From contig NC_071337.1 of assembly GCF_027744825.2 (NCBI RefSeq), forward strand, positions 12,587,031-12,651,030: 64,000 nt of DNA, written 5' to 3'. A program made the translations under genes and the position numbers. Source of the DNA: Synchiropus splendidus. Its lineage: Eukaryota; Chordata; Actinopteri; Syngnathiformes; Callionymidae. Shown in pieces: positions 39,227 through 54,600 of this stretch. Each line of letters starts with the position of its first letter. The stretch's first letter is position 1. Under the pieces are notes generated by a model. It saw only the letters and a list, made by a program, of their open reading frames with translations, was not told where the DNA came from and ran no database searches.

Positions 39227-39290
39227 AATATTGCGTGCAATATTTTATGAACAATGTGATTGCAGATTTGGATTATAAATATTTATAATC
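39227..39290. repeat. Cluster of two palindromes
   Basis: AATATTGC at 39227-39234 and GCAATATT at 39237-39244 are perfect inverted arms with a two-base centre. Twenty-seven bases later, 39271-39290 is a perfect 20-bp palindrome, GATTATAAATATTTATAATC. Both sit in unique-looking AT-rich intron about 400 bp before the tetranucleotide array. They could be protein dimer sites or simple AT-rich chance; the sequence alone does not decide. Confidence 0.9.
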
Positions 39291-39689
39291 TATACATCAG
39301 AGGTTTAATGATTTATTTATGATGACAATAGCATGTCGAAACTGGCTTTATTTTTGACTGCATTTCTGTTCTTTGGACATACATTGAAGGGATCTGAAAG
39401 TATCTGCTATATCCATGATTCATTTGAAATTGAATATAATGGTTGAATTTTATGACTTGCCGCAATATTTTCCCCAACTTTGTATTACATCTTGAACATA
39501 TGTGTGTACTCATATGTGTACATAAGTTCTGTCTGTCTCATGTTGAAGTAAAAGCTGGTGTCCATTATGTTAATTCAACGGTAATCTGCCAACAATATTA
39601 ATGCACAGCAGGGTTTCTGCCAGGATTTTTTGAAACTATAAAAAAAAAAGCTCAGTCAAGAAGCCCTGACTCCGACTCACTCTCAAGAA

Positions 39690-40760
<1,071 letters not shown>

Positions 40761-41606
40761 ATTCTATCGCTTCTTGAAAGACATTCCCCTTTAACTTTCG
40801 ACATTGCGTAATGAATTGGCAACAATAAAAATGCATGTTTTTTAATCATGAGAAGTAAGTGTCTCCTCAATCAGCAGTGGTTGTTGAGTCCACTAGAAAA
40901 AAAAAAAAAATGAGGAAACAGGAAGTGACTCACAAGACTCACCTGTGGCAGGCGGCAGCAATCAGCCACAAGCCTCTCACAAAGGAGCACTTGTTCAAGC
41001 CACGCTGTGTGAAAGAACTCCAGTTTGTGCTTGGCCTGAACACACCACCGGTATGAAACAGTAAGAATTTGATTTAGTAAAAAGATGTATTTGTTTATTT
41101 GATTTGTTTATTCTGGAAGGTTTTCAGCCTCTTCGTATTTGACAAATAATAACAGACAACCGTTGTCCAGCGTGTCCTTTGAGGCCAGGCAAGATTTTTT
41201 CAAGTGGATTATTTTAAAATAACTTGACAGTGGTCAGTTTCATCATATGTGCGATCTAAATCCCTGCCTTTAGTTCCGGGAGCAATGGACTTCAGCCATC
41301 ATGATGTTTCAATCCGTACTTGTCTGTCAAAAAACACACCCAAAACCTTCACATATCCACCTCTGCGATGCGTTGTGGGTTATCCATTTTTTTTTCGATG
41401 TTTCCACTTTGTTTAAATTCCCCCGATCTCTTGAGATTTCATCTTTAAAAACAGATATTCTGAACCCATGGTGGCACTCATTTAAGGCATGGTGGCGTGC
41501 CACGCTCATTTACATGGAGCAGAAACCCTGTACAGAATGAAGCTAGTTATTTAGATGTCATGAAAGCAACAAGTGGCGGATGGTGTTCCGACTACTGTAC
41601 TTCATG

Positions 41607-41852
41607 TTCTAGGACGGGGAGTCATCAAAGTGGCCTTCAAAGGGCCCGGGGGGAAAAGGGGTTCCAACCCAACTAGCACACACAGCTTCACCCATCAGGT
41701 CTCTGAACACTGTATCCAACTGATTCTCAGTCGAGTGTTGCCCGCTTCAGCTGACACCTCATTGGTTAAACTCTGTGTGCTTCATTGGTTGGACCAAAAA
41801 CCTGGACCACCCCGGCCCTCTCAGGACTGGTTTGCCACTCCCTGCACTAGAA
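41607..41852. mobile_element. MITE with imperfect TIRs (about 246 bp), hAT-like
   Basis: The left end TTCTAGGACGGGGAGTCATC and the reverse complement of the right end, TTCTAGTGCAGGGAGTGGCA, match over most of the outer 20 bases. They continue into AAA and GGCC words (CAAAGGGCCC at left, GGCCCTCTCAGG at right). The centre contains facing segments CCATTGGTTAAAC-like and TTGGTTGGACC-like, so the element is loosely palindromic throughout. It resembles small non-autonomous hAT elements seen widely in teleosts, but I see no clean 8-bp target duplication. There is no coding capacity. Confidence 0.65.
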
Positions 41853-44800
41853 CAATCTGCAGGATTCCGCACTTCACTTAATAACGCCGAACTGAGAGCA
41901 GACATCAAACAATTTTCATTGCTACAACCACTTACGGGGCCAAGGAAATCACCTGCTGTTCTTCTGCTCATAAATATTCATGGTGACTTCACATAACGTT
42001 CCGAGCACGCTATCATTTAAGGCACTTGTCTTCAAAGTCGTCGTGCTAATTTTAAGTGCAGCGAGGCGGCTGAGCATGTCCATGAATTCTACCTGTTAAA
42101 CCGTGTTTTTTTTGGTGTCGAAAAGCGTATTTGTGCTTCAAAGTTCCCAAAATATTGGTGGATATAATAGAAAACCGTTGTGAAGACCTTTCATTGACCG
42201 GGACAATCATTCCTACTTTACAGTAGCAAATACTTTTTCTCTCTGTCCGCTCACAAAGTTGTGATCCACCAGAGTTGAAGTCTGCCCGTTGGCCTTCTCT
42301 CAGCTGCTGGAAATAACAGCTCCATACTACAGAACATAACCGTTACACATCTTAATATGGTCCAGCCAACAAATAATAATAAACCTCATATAATGAATAT
42401 GAACTGGCAATTTTAGGGGCATTTAAAGGACAGTTTTTCTTTTTTGGCTTTTCTTTTGGCGACAAAAGCTTTTACTTTCTCTTTTGACCCTTACATGTCC
42501 ACATCCTATGAGGTTTCACTCTCCTTCAAATTTCATTATCTTCGCTACGCAGAGGTTATATTAAGTGGAGACTATTAATTTAACTGTAGCTCATGAAGTA
42601 AAGGAACAGACAGGTGACCTGGAGAAATGGAAGAGCGACACAATAGACTTTCCTCTGTCATACAATATAGATGCTTCACAGATACTACTTTTTTTTTTAA
42701 CAATAAACACAAGGTTAAATAGCATTTTAACTCATTTTCAGACATCATTTGGCCAATAATCCTGAGCACCTAAACAGACTTTGTGGACTTATGTATTCTG
42801 GTCCTCATTGTTTCTTTTGGTCAACCTTCTCGGGCACATTTGATGATCATAGTAGTAGGTTCCAAAGTTCCAAAGTGAGTATTTTCTGTCATCAAATTTC
42901 ACAAATGCCCGTGCACATAGAATCTCACATCCCTTCTGAGCACAGCCGAATACAAGTCAATACAAAACTCAAAAAGAAACTCAATGAAATAGTGGCATTA
43001 CAAGTACAGTGTTCATCAATGTTCATCTTTTGTTGTTGTCTTCCGATAGAATTCTGGTGTGAAATCTACCATGCTTCGCGTGACATGATGATGGTTTCAT
43101 TGATCCGCATAAAAATAAAAGGTGAAAATGTAAATGTATTTCTTAACGCGACGTATGTTTGATTGTAGCACAACAACACAGTTTGAAAAATCAAGAGTCA
43201 CTGCTCAGCTGCCGAGTCAGGACAAACTCCCAAATTATTCTCCACATTTACTCCGGTTCAAAACTATAAGAACATATAAACTTGTGCTGTATCTGGTCTT
43301 CAACAAATACTCCAGATGCTGACCTTATTCTATTAAGGTTGAATTGTCATCTCCAATAATTTCACAAATGAGTGTCTCGGGATGAGTAGAGTCATGTGAA
43401 CAGTGTTTAAATAGCGAGAGTGCTGTTTTGGGATGAGAATTGTGAGGGTGCGAAAGTGGAAATAGGACAACAACATAAGGACAGCTGTTAAAAGGCGGCA
43501 TCCTTGAAGCCATTTAACAAATGTGGTCTTCTATGTGGAAGGTACCGTCAGGGCATTGCACAGTTTGGTCCCAACTGAAGCCAACTGAGGTTCAGACATG
43601 CATCAGTGCATCTTCGATGGATTTCTGGTGTTAATGTAGTCAGTTGTGTGGTTGCATGTGTGCACGCATGTGTCTCTTCTCCCCCTTATGAGTCTGAAGT
43701 CCCAGTAATCCTAGTGGCTAAACTGGTAATCCTTTCAAGCTTCCCATTAGCTTCTTGGCACTCAGATACCGAGACACATAGACAGACACAGTTCCTGCGG
43801 GGGCAGTCACCCAGGTGTCAGACAGACATTTCCTCAGGGAGGGATCACGATGATGAGCCATGGTGCTGGCCTCTGGCCCCTGGGGCTACAGTGGAGAAAC
43901 TGGCTGCCTTTGTCAGGAGGGGAGATGAGGAGGATGCTGAGAAATTGATGGAGTGAGGCTGGGTAAAGATGAGTAGAGTCGATCAGGAGGCCACTGGATG
44001 GAAATAAAGTAAAGTTTCTCCTGCACCAGCCACTATTACAGCTACCTGCAAACCAGCAGCCTTTTGTCTGCTCTCATTGCTTTGTTTGATATTTTTGTTG
44101 TCATTTTATTGTGATGATGTAAAGAATAAAACAGAATTTTAGTGTCTTCTTAACCTGTAGTTATCTTTATGAGGTTGGATTCACAACTTGTTTTGGTGAA
44201 GTTACTTCAGCAACACATCCTCCACCATCCAATACATTGATGCTCATGCCTTTCGATGGCTGCCATCCATTTTCCCAAGGAAAACGAATAAAGAGATCGA
44301 TTGTAAATTCACTCTCTGCGTCGTCCTCCTGAGTCTACACCTGTGAGGCTACAGCTCTCTGCTTCGTTTTCACTCTCAGGCAGAAGAAAGTCCCACTGGT
44401 GTGCTGATGTAACTTGAAACTTTGAAACCTGAACTATGCAGAAAATGGAATGATTCTGACTTTACTTTCTCCTGCAGGCTCCCCACAGTGAAATATATTT
44501 TTTCAGCAGGTGTGTATTTACACATCTCACTATATAAATTCCTATTATGCTCATGGCCTCTATGAATTCATTTGAAGAATGATGAGTTCCGTTTGAACAA
44601 AGGTCCAAAGACAGAGTGGTTCGTGTTGCTACATAAGTGTGAGTGTGTGTCAGTGGTTGTTTGTCTCTTGATGATGCACAGTGGACTTGCAACCTTTCCA
44701 GGGAGACCCGAGCCTCCAGACTCCTTTAGCCAAATGAAAATAAACTGGATGGACATGGATGACTGAATGCTTGCACCTCAAGCCAAAAGACGTCTATATA

Positions 44801-46389
44801 CTTCTCAGGATTGATGGGTTGGTGATGCTTCATGAAACTGTGTCCTCATTTTCAGAACTCGGAAGCTGGTGCTCTTGATTTAAAAATGACGCCAGGTTCA
44901 ATTGAAAGAGTTGTTGAAAGCTAAAGATTTTAGAGCAGAGAGTGCCATCAATGGTGACACTGTTTCGTGATGCCTCACCAGCACATCACTACATCTAAGC
45001 TTAGGTGTCAGTAGCAGACAAAGAATGCCACAGACATAACAGTAGAAAATCACTTTGACAGAACATTCTGGTAGACAGCAGGTAGCAGTAGTTCCATAGC
45101 AGTGAAGGGCAAATGACAATCGCAGGAGAAAAACGTAACTATAGTCACAATATCAAAATAAACACAATTGCACAAATGGAACCTCAATTTCAAACCAGTA
45201 GGGGCCATGATGACTTTTGCTGCACAGCAGCATTTTTGTACTTTGAGTCTGTGCAGTCTTGTCGAGTTTAAGTGAATGTTTTGGTGAGTTCATTTCTGAT
45301 CTTGTGTTTTTCCTATGTGATAAAATAATGTTCTCGCTCGCTCCACCCAACAGGAACTGAGCCAGAAAGTCTTTTGCGCTAGCGTCGCAAGTGGGCAAGA
45401 GAGCCCAGGTCCAGATTGTGCTGCGTCATTTGTTTCCTTTCCCATCGTCCACATTCCCTCATGATAACATTGAAATCCCTTCATCCCATATCAAAATACT
45501 TGCTCTTTGAAAACAAAAATAAATAAATACATATTTCCGAGTGTATGCCGGGAAAATAAGCCGGCGAAGAGAGAGCAGTATTTCAAAATTCTTTACCCAG
45601 CGTGTTAATCTGTAGGATGAAAAATCTCGCTGTTGTTCTTACACATTTTTATATCCACAAATTCCTTCTCAATGTTAACGTTCTTCTCTGAATTACAAAG
45701 ACTAGCATGCTTTGCTTTGGATTACTTTCCTTCATTCTTACAAGCTTCAATGTCATTTTCTTTAGGGGGGAAAGCAGGCGGCCTCTATGAATGTCTTTGT
45801 TCCTGAAACAGTCCATTCACTCCACTCCAACTCCGACATAATATGGAAGATTCATCATCAGAATGTGGACTCTTGAAGCTCAAGGATCTCTGAAAACACA
45901 TTTTGAAGGCAACGTCTGACAATTAAAGCAGAGCTGTTTCTTTTATTTTCTTCCATCCATGCATAACACAGTTTTTTTTTTTTTATTCGTCTTCCTAGAG
46001 TCGCATACCCACACAACATCCCACCAGAGTTTGGTAGAACACTGTGTGGGTTGAAGTCTTCTCTTTATATGAAGGCATCCACAGTCATGAGTCACTCTGT
46101 AAATCCCACCAGTTCCTCGTGTTGACGCAGGAAGACAGAAGAATCATACTTTCTTGTGTCACGCAACGTTTAGCCTGAGAAAGATCAATGTTACCGTAAC
46201 TCTGTCTGAACAGACCTTGACACCATCCTAATTTGAAGCCATTCACATGTCTGACGTATGCTGTCTCCTCTGTTTCTGAAAATAACTTCCCTAAGATATA
46301 CTTGAATGACTGGCTTTTAAAGCTTTAAAATTGGGGTTTTTGGATGTCATATCATTTTCTGTGCAGTGCTTTGAGATATCATCATGTCA

Positions 46390-46393
<4 letters not shown>

Positions 46394-46439
<46 letters not shown>
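46394..46439. repeat. (AT)n microsatellite
   Basis: A 46-bp uninterrupted AT dinucleotide run. Overlapping short open frames (YIYIYI) are artefacts. Confidence 0.99.
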
Positions 46440-46442
<3 letters not shown>

Positions 46443-48473
46443 CTTTCTGTTTATTATTTACTCACCTTGTTTTTATTAGTTTATTGTGCCTTTTTCTTTT
46501 ATCTCAGAATCATAAACTTACAGATTTTTTACTGCATAACTGAACAACTCTTAAACCTGATTTACTGCTGAATGCTCAGCCTGTTTAACAACACTATACT
46601 AAAAGTAACCTTGTGGTTCAGACTCACCCACTCATTCGATGTTATATACCCTCCAAATCTCATTCAGGTTCCCTTTGGAGTTGTTACATTTTCCTATGAT
46701 GCATGATATCGGTTTGTCTTTCTGACTAAAAGAAAAATTGCTTGGTTCACTGATGCAGTAATCATACTCTCATCTTGGATGTGAAGCTTTTATTTTAGGT
46801 TCTGAAGAGACTGGAACACAACTGTAGAGGAGATGATGTGGGTTTCAGGTCATTTGCCTGCCAGTTTTTCATTTGTGAAGTAATGCAAGCACAAATGTGT
46901 ATGTACCTTTTGTTTCTGTAGACACACATTCATTTTAGAGGAACTTGCTTACTGCCAGTCTTATAAATATAATAATGTGATATTTGGTCAATGTCAATTT
47001 AAAAAAAGACATATATACTTTATTTTATTTTTCCATTCCTTGTTTAATTTTTGTTGAAAAATAAAAATGTGTACGTGTAGTAGTATAGCATGCATCAGGT
47101 CACTCCTGCTCAGAACTGACCCATCTGTCCTGAAGTATGGAAACATGACATTTGAACTGATGCGGATGGTATAAATCTGTTTTAATCTCTTCCCTACCGT
47201 TTTTGACTGAAGGTGTTGTGTAGCCATATATATAGTCTTATCTGGAATATAACTTACTATTCAAAATAAGTGTCTTTGACTACTGAACGTTCAGGAGATA
47301 CATCACTGGGTGACTTTTGTTTTCCCCAACATGTAACATTTAAAGTCTGGCCCAAAGTGTGAAACGCACAATTGGGACAATTAAACATGGAAAGTGAAAA
47401 CAATGTCTCTGTCTGCTCCAGCGCGTGCTCCATTATCCGTCTTGACAGAAATACAAGAATTCAATTAAAAGACCATGTAGTGACCTTAACAAACTGGCAC
47501 ATGCTTGGACACACGCACGTATCAATTAATCAATGTCTGTCACTTCACAATTACACAATGTGTATCCTCAGCGGAGCAGTGCTGTTATGGACGGTTCATG
47601 TGTGCGAGTATTATTGTTCGGAGATAACTCTCTGAGTACCCGATTTAATGGACACTGGTCCAGTACATGATTATACAGTATCATACGACAGTACCCTGAT
47701 GCCCAACCTCAGCTGCAGCAATCCCTTGTGAATAACCTGAAGGGCAAAGTCATTTAACTCTGAAGAAAGGAGCTAGTTTTCCTCTCCGCTTGAATTGGAA
47801 AGTTGTGTTGGTTGGTTGGCTCAAACAAAAGCCATGAAGAAAAGGGACATAGAGAAGTCAGATTCAGTGAAGTCCATTCGGAAGTTAGTTGGAAAACGTA
47901 ACCCACACAGAGGCAGTGAATCTGCAGTGCTTCTCTTGCCCAAGCTATTGTCAGACAATGGTCCCAAAGCTCTTTGAGCCAGACCGGAAGTTATTGTGTT
48001 GGGTCCTGTCAATCTCTGCTGACAGCGGCGTTGTTACCTTGGCAACATTTAGAGCTGTCATTTTCTATCAGCTGCCTCAAGAGTCCCACCATCCAGCAGG
48101 ACTTTTGTAGGAGGTTCACCATTGAGTTTTCTAGTCGCAAACGTGACAAGCACCTAATGCCACATCTGACTGCCACTAGGTGCCTCCTTCACATTTTCCG
48201 GAGTCACTGCCATTTTTTTTTCCAACAACCTAGTCTGCCATTTGATCCTACTTCTGGTGGTGATCCATGGAAAGCTAAGCTCCTCTCTTCAGTTCAAGAC
48301 ATGTGGCCATTGACTTATGTGAACCTTATGTGGCTCCATCCCTCAGTGCTGGACAGTTGTTTGAGGTGCTTTATATACCAAGTGACACACTGTAATATAC
48401 AGCACAAAAGAAGTGCCTTTGCATGACTAACCCTAGCCCCGAGTCTTTCTTTTACATGACGCGCTACAGATGG

Positions 48474-48672
48474 TACCAGCATCAGGCTTTTAGCCAGGAG
48501 GGTGTCTGCAAAACATGAAAAAATGGACATCCAATTCTTGACTGTATCTTGACCATACCAGATGCCGCCATACACCGGCGTAATTTGGCGGCCAAACTAC
48601 GGTCGAGAATCTGGCGTCCATTTTTTCATGTTTCGCAGACGCCCAGACGCCCTCCTAGCTGAAAGCCTGGTC
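48474..48672. mobile_element. Foldback MITE, near-complete palindrome (about 199 bp)
   Basis: The left half contains AGGCTTTTAGCCAGGAGGGT and AAACATGAAAAAATGGACAT. The right half contains their inverted partners, ATTTTTTCATGTTTCGCAGA and GCCCTCCTAGCTGAAAGCCT. The pairing continues inward through GGACATCCAATTCTTGACTG against the inverted CGACGGTCGAGAATCTGGCG-like segment, leaving only a short loop near 48575-48590. The right arm carries a short duplication, CAGACGCCCAGACGCC. No protein is encoded. The superfamily is undetermined. Confidence 0.8.
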
Positions 48673-51600
48673 GGATATGTCCTGAAAGGCGCAAAATGTG
48701 CTTCAATTGCAATGGTGAAGGTCGACTTCTGCGTCAACATAGGACACACAAGTCCCAAGAGTCAGTATTTCACGCCTCGTGAGTGAGAATGTGTTGATTC
48801 ATGTGTTGAGTGTGTTGTGGTGAGTTCAACCGCATGTAGTCAGTGTGTACTTCTCAGCCTCACTCAACAGTTCTGACGCCTTTCTCGCTCTAAGGGTGAT
48901 ACATATTTTAAGATCCAGTTCTGATCTTGGAACACAAAGGGCTCTAGCCAATCCCAATCTCACCCTCTTGAAGGTGTCCCATGGTCCAGCGTCTTTTCCT
49001 GTGACACAGAGATATGAAAGAATGCAATCCTTTGTTTCTCCTAAAAGTTTTTATTCGGGGCACAATGGCCATGACCATGTGTCAACATGGCTCGAAGGAT
49101 CACTGAGCTGCTCAGGGGTAATGGCCCATTGGAGTCAGATTGCTTAAAAACATGGAGACATAACCATGAACTATATGTGCAATGAGTAACGTCACTTACA
49201 TACAGTGCAATATTTGTTTTACATGTTATGGATGGAAAGAATGCTGTTGCCACTTCGATGTCAGACGGCTGAGAGATGATGTGCTGCAGTGCTGAATTGT
49301 GATCAACGCAGTTCTGCTTTTCGTGTGCTGCCACTTTCAAGGCCGTTTCTGTGAAACATAAGAGACGCGTGAGCGGGGGTGGACATTAAACCGTTGTCTG
49401 AAGGCCACTGATTCCCGCGCAGTGAAAGGTGATAGCACACATAGGGGAATAAGTGCAAGCTTGGAATTGTCATTCTCAGGAGGAAGAAGGGAGATGATGC
49501 TCCTGGGGGGTGATAAGGCCAAAGAGTGCAACATATGTGAAGCAGTTTCTCGTGTGACTGGGGTCAAGATCAGAGCGAGAGACAAGAGTCATGTTTTGAT
49601 ATTCAACCAGACCCTTGACCTGCCTTTTATATGACTCAAATCCGCCAAATGTGATGAAGGCACTTAGGTGTCCATGATGAATGTTTACCTTCTGGTGGTT
49701 TGGATTTAGCATTTGAACCACAAATGTTTTGATTTGAATTGAATAGATGTAATCGATGTGGGGTAAAACAATGAATAGGATTGTTCTAAATTCCAATCAC
49801 CTCACACGGAAAATATGCAGTAGCCTGTTAAGTAATTGCTTACTGTTGAGAACTCTTAAAACTGGATGAATTCATCATGAGGTGTGAAGAGTCAAGCCAA
49901 GGAGTCATGGGGATTGTGCATTCAGACTTCGCTTTGCATCTGTTTTTGTCTGTCTGAAGCCCAACATGTTTTCTGGGGAACCTCTGGGGCTGACAGAGAG
50001 GTTAATCCACTGTTCAACCCCAGTCACAGAGTCACTTCAGGGAGCAGAGAAAACGGCAGCGGCCACTGTCGACTCCACGATCTGGTAAAGAAGCCCTTCC
50101 TGCATGTGGCACAGAAGTTGAAGCATTCTCATTTGGGGTTATTATGGAATAGCCAGGAGGGATGACGCGGGATTTCTGCGACCACGGCTGCGTGTGAGAA
50201 CATGTGAAGAGAGGTGACACATGCGCACGTGTGTGCTTACATTTGAATAATCAAGTACACAAACTTGCAAGAGGAGACAGGCATGAAGTATAATTTGTGT
50301 GTGTGTGGGCGGGTGGGGGTTTCATACTTTTTGGTTTTGTTTGTTTATGTTTTTGTTTGAGGCTTATTTACATATTTATTAGGGCTGCCAAAAACAACAT
50401 TTTCTTCCTTGTGTTTGCGAGGTGAGGTTTAAATGAACGTAGAAGAATTCCAAGCGCCTCTGGATGTGTCTCCTTGCTTCTCCCTTTTTGGAAAGATTAT
50501 TCAGAGTAGTGACAACCTCTTCACATCTCGCTGTATGAGGGGACGGACACTACAAGTTAAAGCTGCATCAAGTGGTCGACTGTAATCCACTATTAATGTA
50601 TGTAGTCGCCAATGGGTGCATGAGTCATTACATCACTCTCTTTTTCACGCATGCGTTGCATCGCACAACCCGCAATAGAAGGTGAAATTGTTGAGGGATC
50701 CGGACCATCAGGACCTGAAGACTATGGGAACATTTCACAATGGACCCATAGACGACTAGAGTAAGATGCGATATTTGCCAAACATACGTCTCCCACCACA
50801 TTTTAAGCAATAGGGAGCATATGTCTCCGCCCCTTATGGTCGGCCCATCGGACCTAAGATCGGAAAATAAAATAAATGGACGTCTTTAGAAAGATAAAAG
50901 TTCTTTTCTGGTCCGCTTTGCCTCATCCCTTGGATCACACATATGTTGTACCTCAATTGAAATGATAAATAATGATGTGAGTTTTGACTACATTTGTTGT
51001 TGATATTTATTTGCTTATGAAAAATTTGGACTAGATCGTTGCATGTTTGACGTCACAGTAGAAACCGACCCCTCCGTGGGTAGAAGCTAACAAACATTAG
51101 TACTTAGTTACGTCAATACTTGCTGTCACTCTGTAGATCTTGTCCCGCATGCTGGCTCTCACTGGACCCACTGTCAAGCATTGTACTTCGCTACTACACT
51201 TGACACGCATCACCTAAAGTAACTTATGCTGCCGGTCGAAAAACAGTGCGGTCACGGCTTTACATTGTATCTTTCAAATTCACAGACATCAATTGTGAGA
51301 TCTATAGCATATTACAAGCTCGATAAGCAAAAAAAAAAAGTAAATAATTCTATCTCTCCATTGACTCCTGTTCATGTTTTGTTGACTTTGGTCACATGAT
51401 GCAGAAGTAGATGGGTGTGACTTAGGCTCCCCATGAAAATTCAGATATCACAGTAAGACATGTTGGAATGTTTGTCATATGCCTACTAGTAGATTAATCG
51501 TTTGCACGGTTCTATTTATTTTTAACTTTTAATATTCATTTGTTTTTGTTGTCACATGAGCACTGTGCCACGTGCCACTTTTACATTTGTCATGTTGGAC

Positions 51601-54600
51601 ATCAACAACACACCAAACCCTCTCTGTTTTGTTTTATTTTTTATTTTTTTTGTTGAATGAGTCCACACTAAAGAGTCCGTCTTCCTGACCCACTGTGTTC
51701 TACACTTCAGGATCAGTCTGAGCCCATGACTGTGATCTGATGTTTCTATATTTTTGAAACAGGATAGGTATCAGGGTGACCCTTTTTGGTTACGAGACCA
51801 TGTCTCTGCTTGTGGGATTAAATGCGTGTGACTAATTTAATGGATGGCATGCCACTGTGGTCAAGGACCCTCTCACACACATAAAACACAGCCACGCGCA
51901 GGTATTCACAGTGAAAGACTGGGAGTTCAGGTCGGGCAGCCTGGGACTGATTTACTGGACACACCAGTGACTATTGACCGCATGCACCGTAACCTGAAAA
52001 ATGACTTGGCGTGCATGTGTGTGTGTGTGTAGACACGTGAAGACTGGCGCACACATCCATGTGCACGTCCAGATGTCACTCAGGCTAGTCTTAATCAATC
52101 AGTGACTGCAGACCCTGAACTTTGGTCTTGAGAGAGGAAATAAATCTACTTGACACAAAGACTGAAATGGAAGATTGTGGGGGAATGATCAGTGATGAAA
52201 GAAATGATTTGAACTGAGGAGGCATGGCCTCAGGAAAAATATGATTTTTTTTTTTAGACTGCTATCTTAAACGTGAATGTCAGATTCAATGGAATGATTA
52301 GTTATCAACATTTTTTTTGTGGTTTTCAAACCACATCCTAAACAACGGTGCTGCAACACTTACTCAAGATCTTGAGTGTGTTGTGCAAGACTCGCCAGCT
52401 CTGTTGCAAGGGTCTGAACATGGAGCTCAACGGGTTGAAGTCGATGACAGGGTCAAGGTCATTTTAAGTTTTGGTTTGGGATGAAATATTAACTAGCACT
52501 GTATATAAAAATGTGATGCAATTGCGCTGATGATAATAATGATATATCTGTGTTGGGCTATTGCCGACGCTTGAATACGTGTTGGAGTGGTCTACTCTCT
52601 TGTTACTTGTGGGCACGTTTGTTCTGTTGAATATTAATTGCACACTGAATGATGAAACAGGTCTGAAATACAAGAAACTGGTGTTAAAGAAGTAAAACAA
52701 GACCTCCATCCCGAGCCTGTCTGAGGTTTGTATGTTGTTTGAAGTGAATTAAATTGAATTTAGCTGCTGAGAGTGATTGTACTTAGACCATTTTTGTTTT
52801 TCTTTGAGGCGTTGATATGATGCTGATCTGCAGCTTTAGAGTCATAAATTCAATTGGGTATTTTTCAGGTATCACGCCGGATAGAAAACAATCAGCTTGT
52901 CTTCTGCCTGTAGATGTATAGATAGATAGAGCTTGTTGGAGGCTTTGCGTCGCCATGGGCATCACTCAAGATGCATGAATCAATGGTCTTCTGCTGAACA
53001 CGAAAGGAGCTTCAAGGCCTTTTTCCATCACCTGAAGATCTACTTTTATCTATGCAGTTGAAGTTTGGAACCCCCAGTTCACAGCCTCTTTTCTCTTGGT
53101 CTCTATAAGTCTTTACATGGGCTGTTTTTAGACAGTCTTTTTGTTTGTGAGTCTTCTTTCATTACTTTTGGCTTTTGGTTCTGTGTGAAAAAAAAAAAAA
53201 AAAAAGTAAAATAAATAAATAAAATGTATTGCCTGTGTAAAAGAGCTAGAACCCCAGCGAAAAAAATAAAAAAAATCTTGTCCCGATAAATAAATAAATG
53301 AATGAAATAAAAAAAATGTGTCATCCCAGCAACATCAATATTGAAAATCTTAACACAACATCTTCACCATCTTGTTTGTTAGCTGACATTAAGCTGTAAA
53401 CATCTTGGAACACACTTTCTATCATACTCACTCACCCCAAAATAACACTGACAGAACACAATATTGTAACATTACGAACACAACAAGTAATTCCAAGGTT
53501 GAACATCACGATGAACAATGTCACAGGTTACGTAAATGCTAGAAAAGGTATCTAATCGTACAGATAAAAAGTCACTTTTTTTTCCTGAATACTCTTTTGG
53601 GAAAGTCTCAAAATAATGAATCAATACTGCACCAGTCACCGTAATAGTCCTCCGTTCACCTTGCCGCAGAAATAATCACACAATAACAAAGCGTGTTGTG
53701 TTCCAGGAAGATTTGCTGTATAAGGATATAAACACAGTGATTTGAGAGGGACGACAGGCAGGGAAACAGAGTACAGGAGGCAGTGGGCTGATGGGGATTT
53801 ATTGCTGTACATGTAGCAGGCAACCTCCCTCACGGCGAAGAGGAAAGGTTGCAAAGAGAGTAAATGGCTCAGATATTGACACAGTTTGCCTTCTCCCAGT
53901 GGAAACGTGTGGAAGGGGGGGAAATAGTGGGGAAGTAATGGAGGGCATGGCTGGTGTAACAACATGAATTTGGGAAAGCACCTGTGCTTTCATGGTTGGG
54001 TTCAGAATCAACTTGATTCAACGGAAAAACATGGACAGTCAAGACACGGCACCCACAGTCTTGCCGTGCCGACGTGACCTCTGAGACTACGTGCTGATAA
54101 ACACGGAAGGCGGAATATTGCTGATGCTCCATGTTTGTGACCAGTAGTTTTTAATAGAAATATTCACGTGACACATACTACAGTTGAGGTTCCACACAGA
54201 GGACCTCTCTGGCTCGTGCTTTGACTCCTTGTTTTCAACTGCCATTGGTTAATGGAAAGTCTGATCCCTTAATGGAAATGTGAATAAATTACTAGCCCAA
54301 CAAAGAATGGCAGAACCATGGGGGGTCTTGAGAAATGCCGACGGTGGCACCAATTTGTACTCTGGGTTTCGACTGGCTACAAGGCACAGCTGAGAAGTTG
54401 GAATTGAGATGCAGTGCTGATCCAACCGAAAGAGACAGGCAAAGCTGAGCACAAGGAAAAACAAATTGATGGGAGAGATGGGTGAGTTAGAACAGAGCAC
54501 AGTTTGGGATCAACACAAAGGTGCATGGATTGAAGGATTAGATGTTCTGGTGCAAAATGTAATTCGAGTTAACAACTGGAGATAAATAAGGAAGGAGATG

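Noticed and set aside
46331..46571. Frames with IYIYIY / YIYIYI runs
   Set aside because: They are produced by the (AT)n microsatellite.
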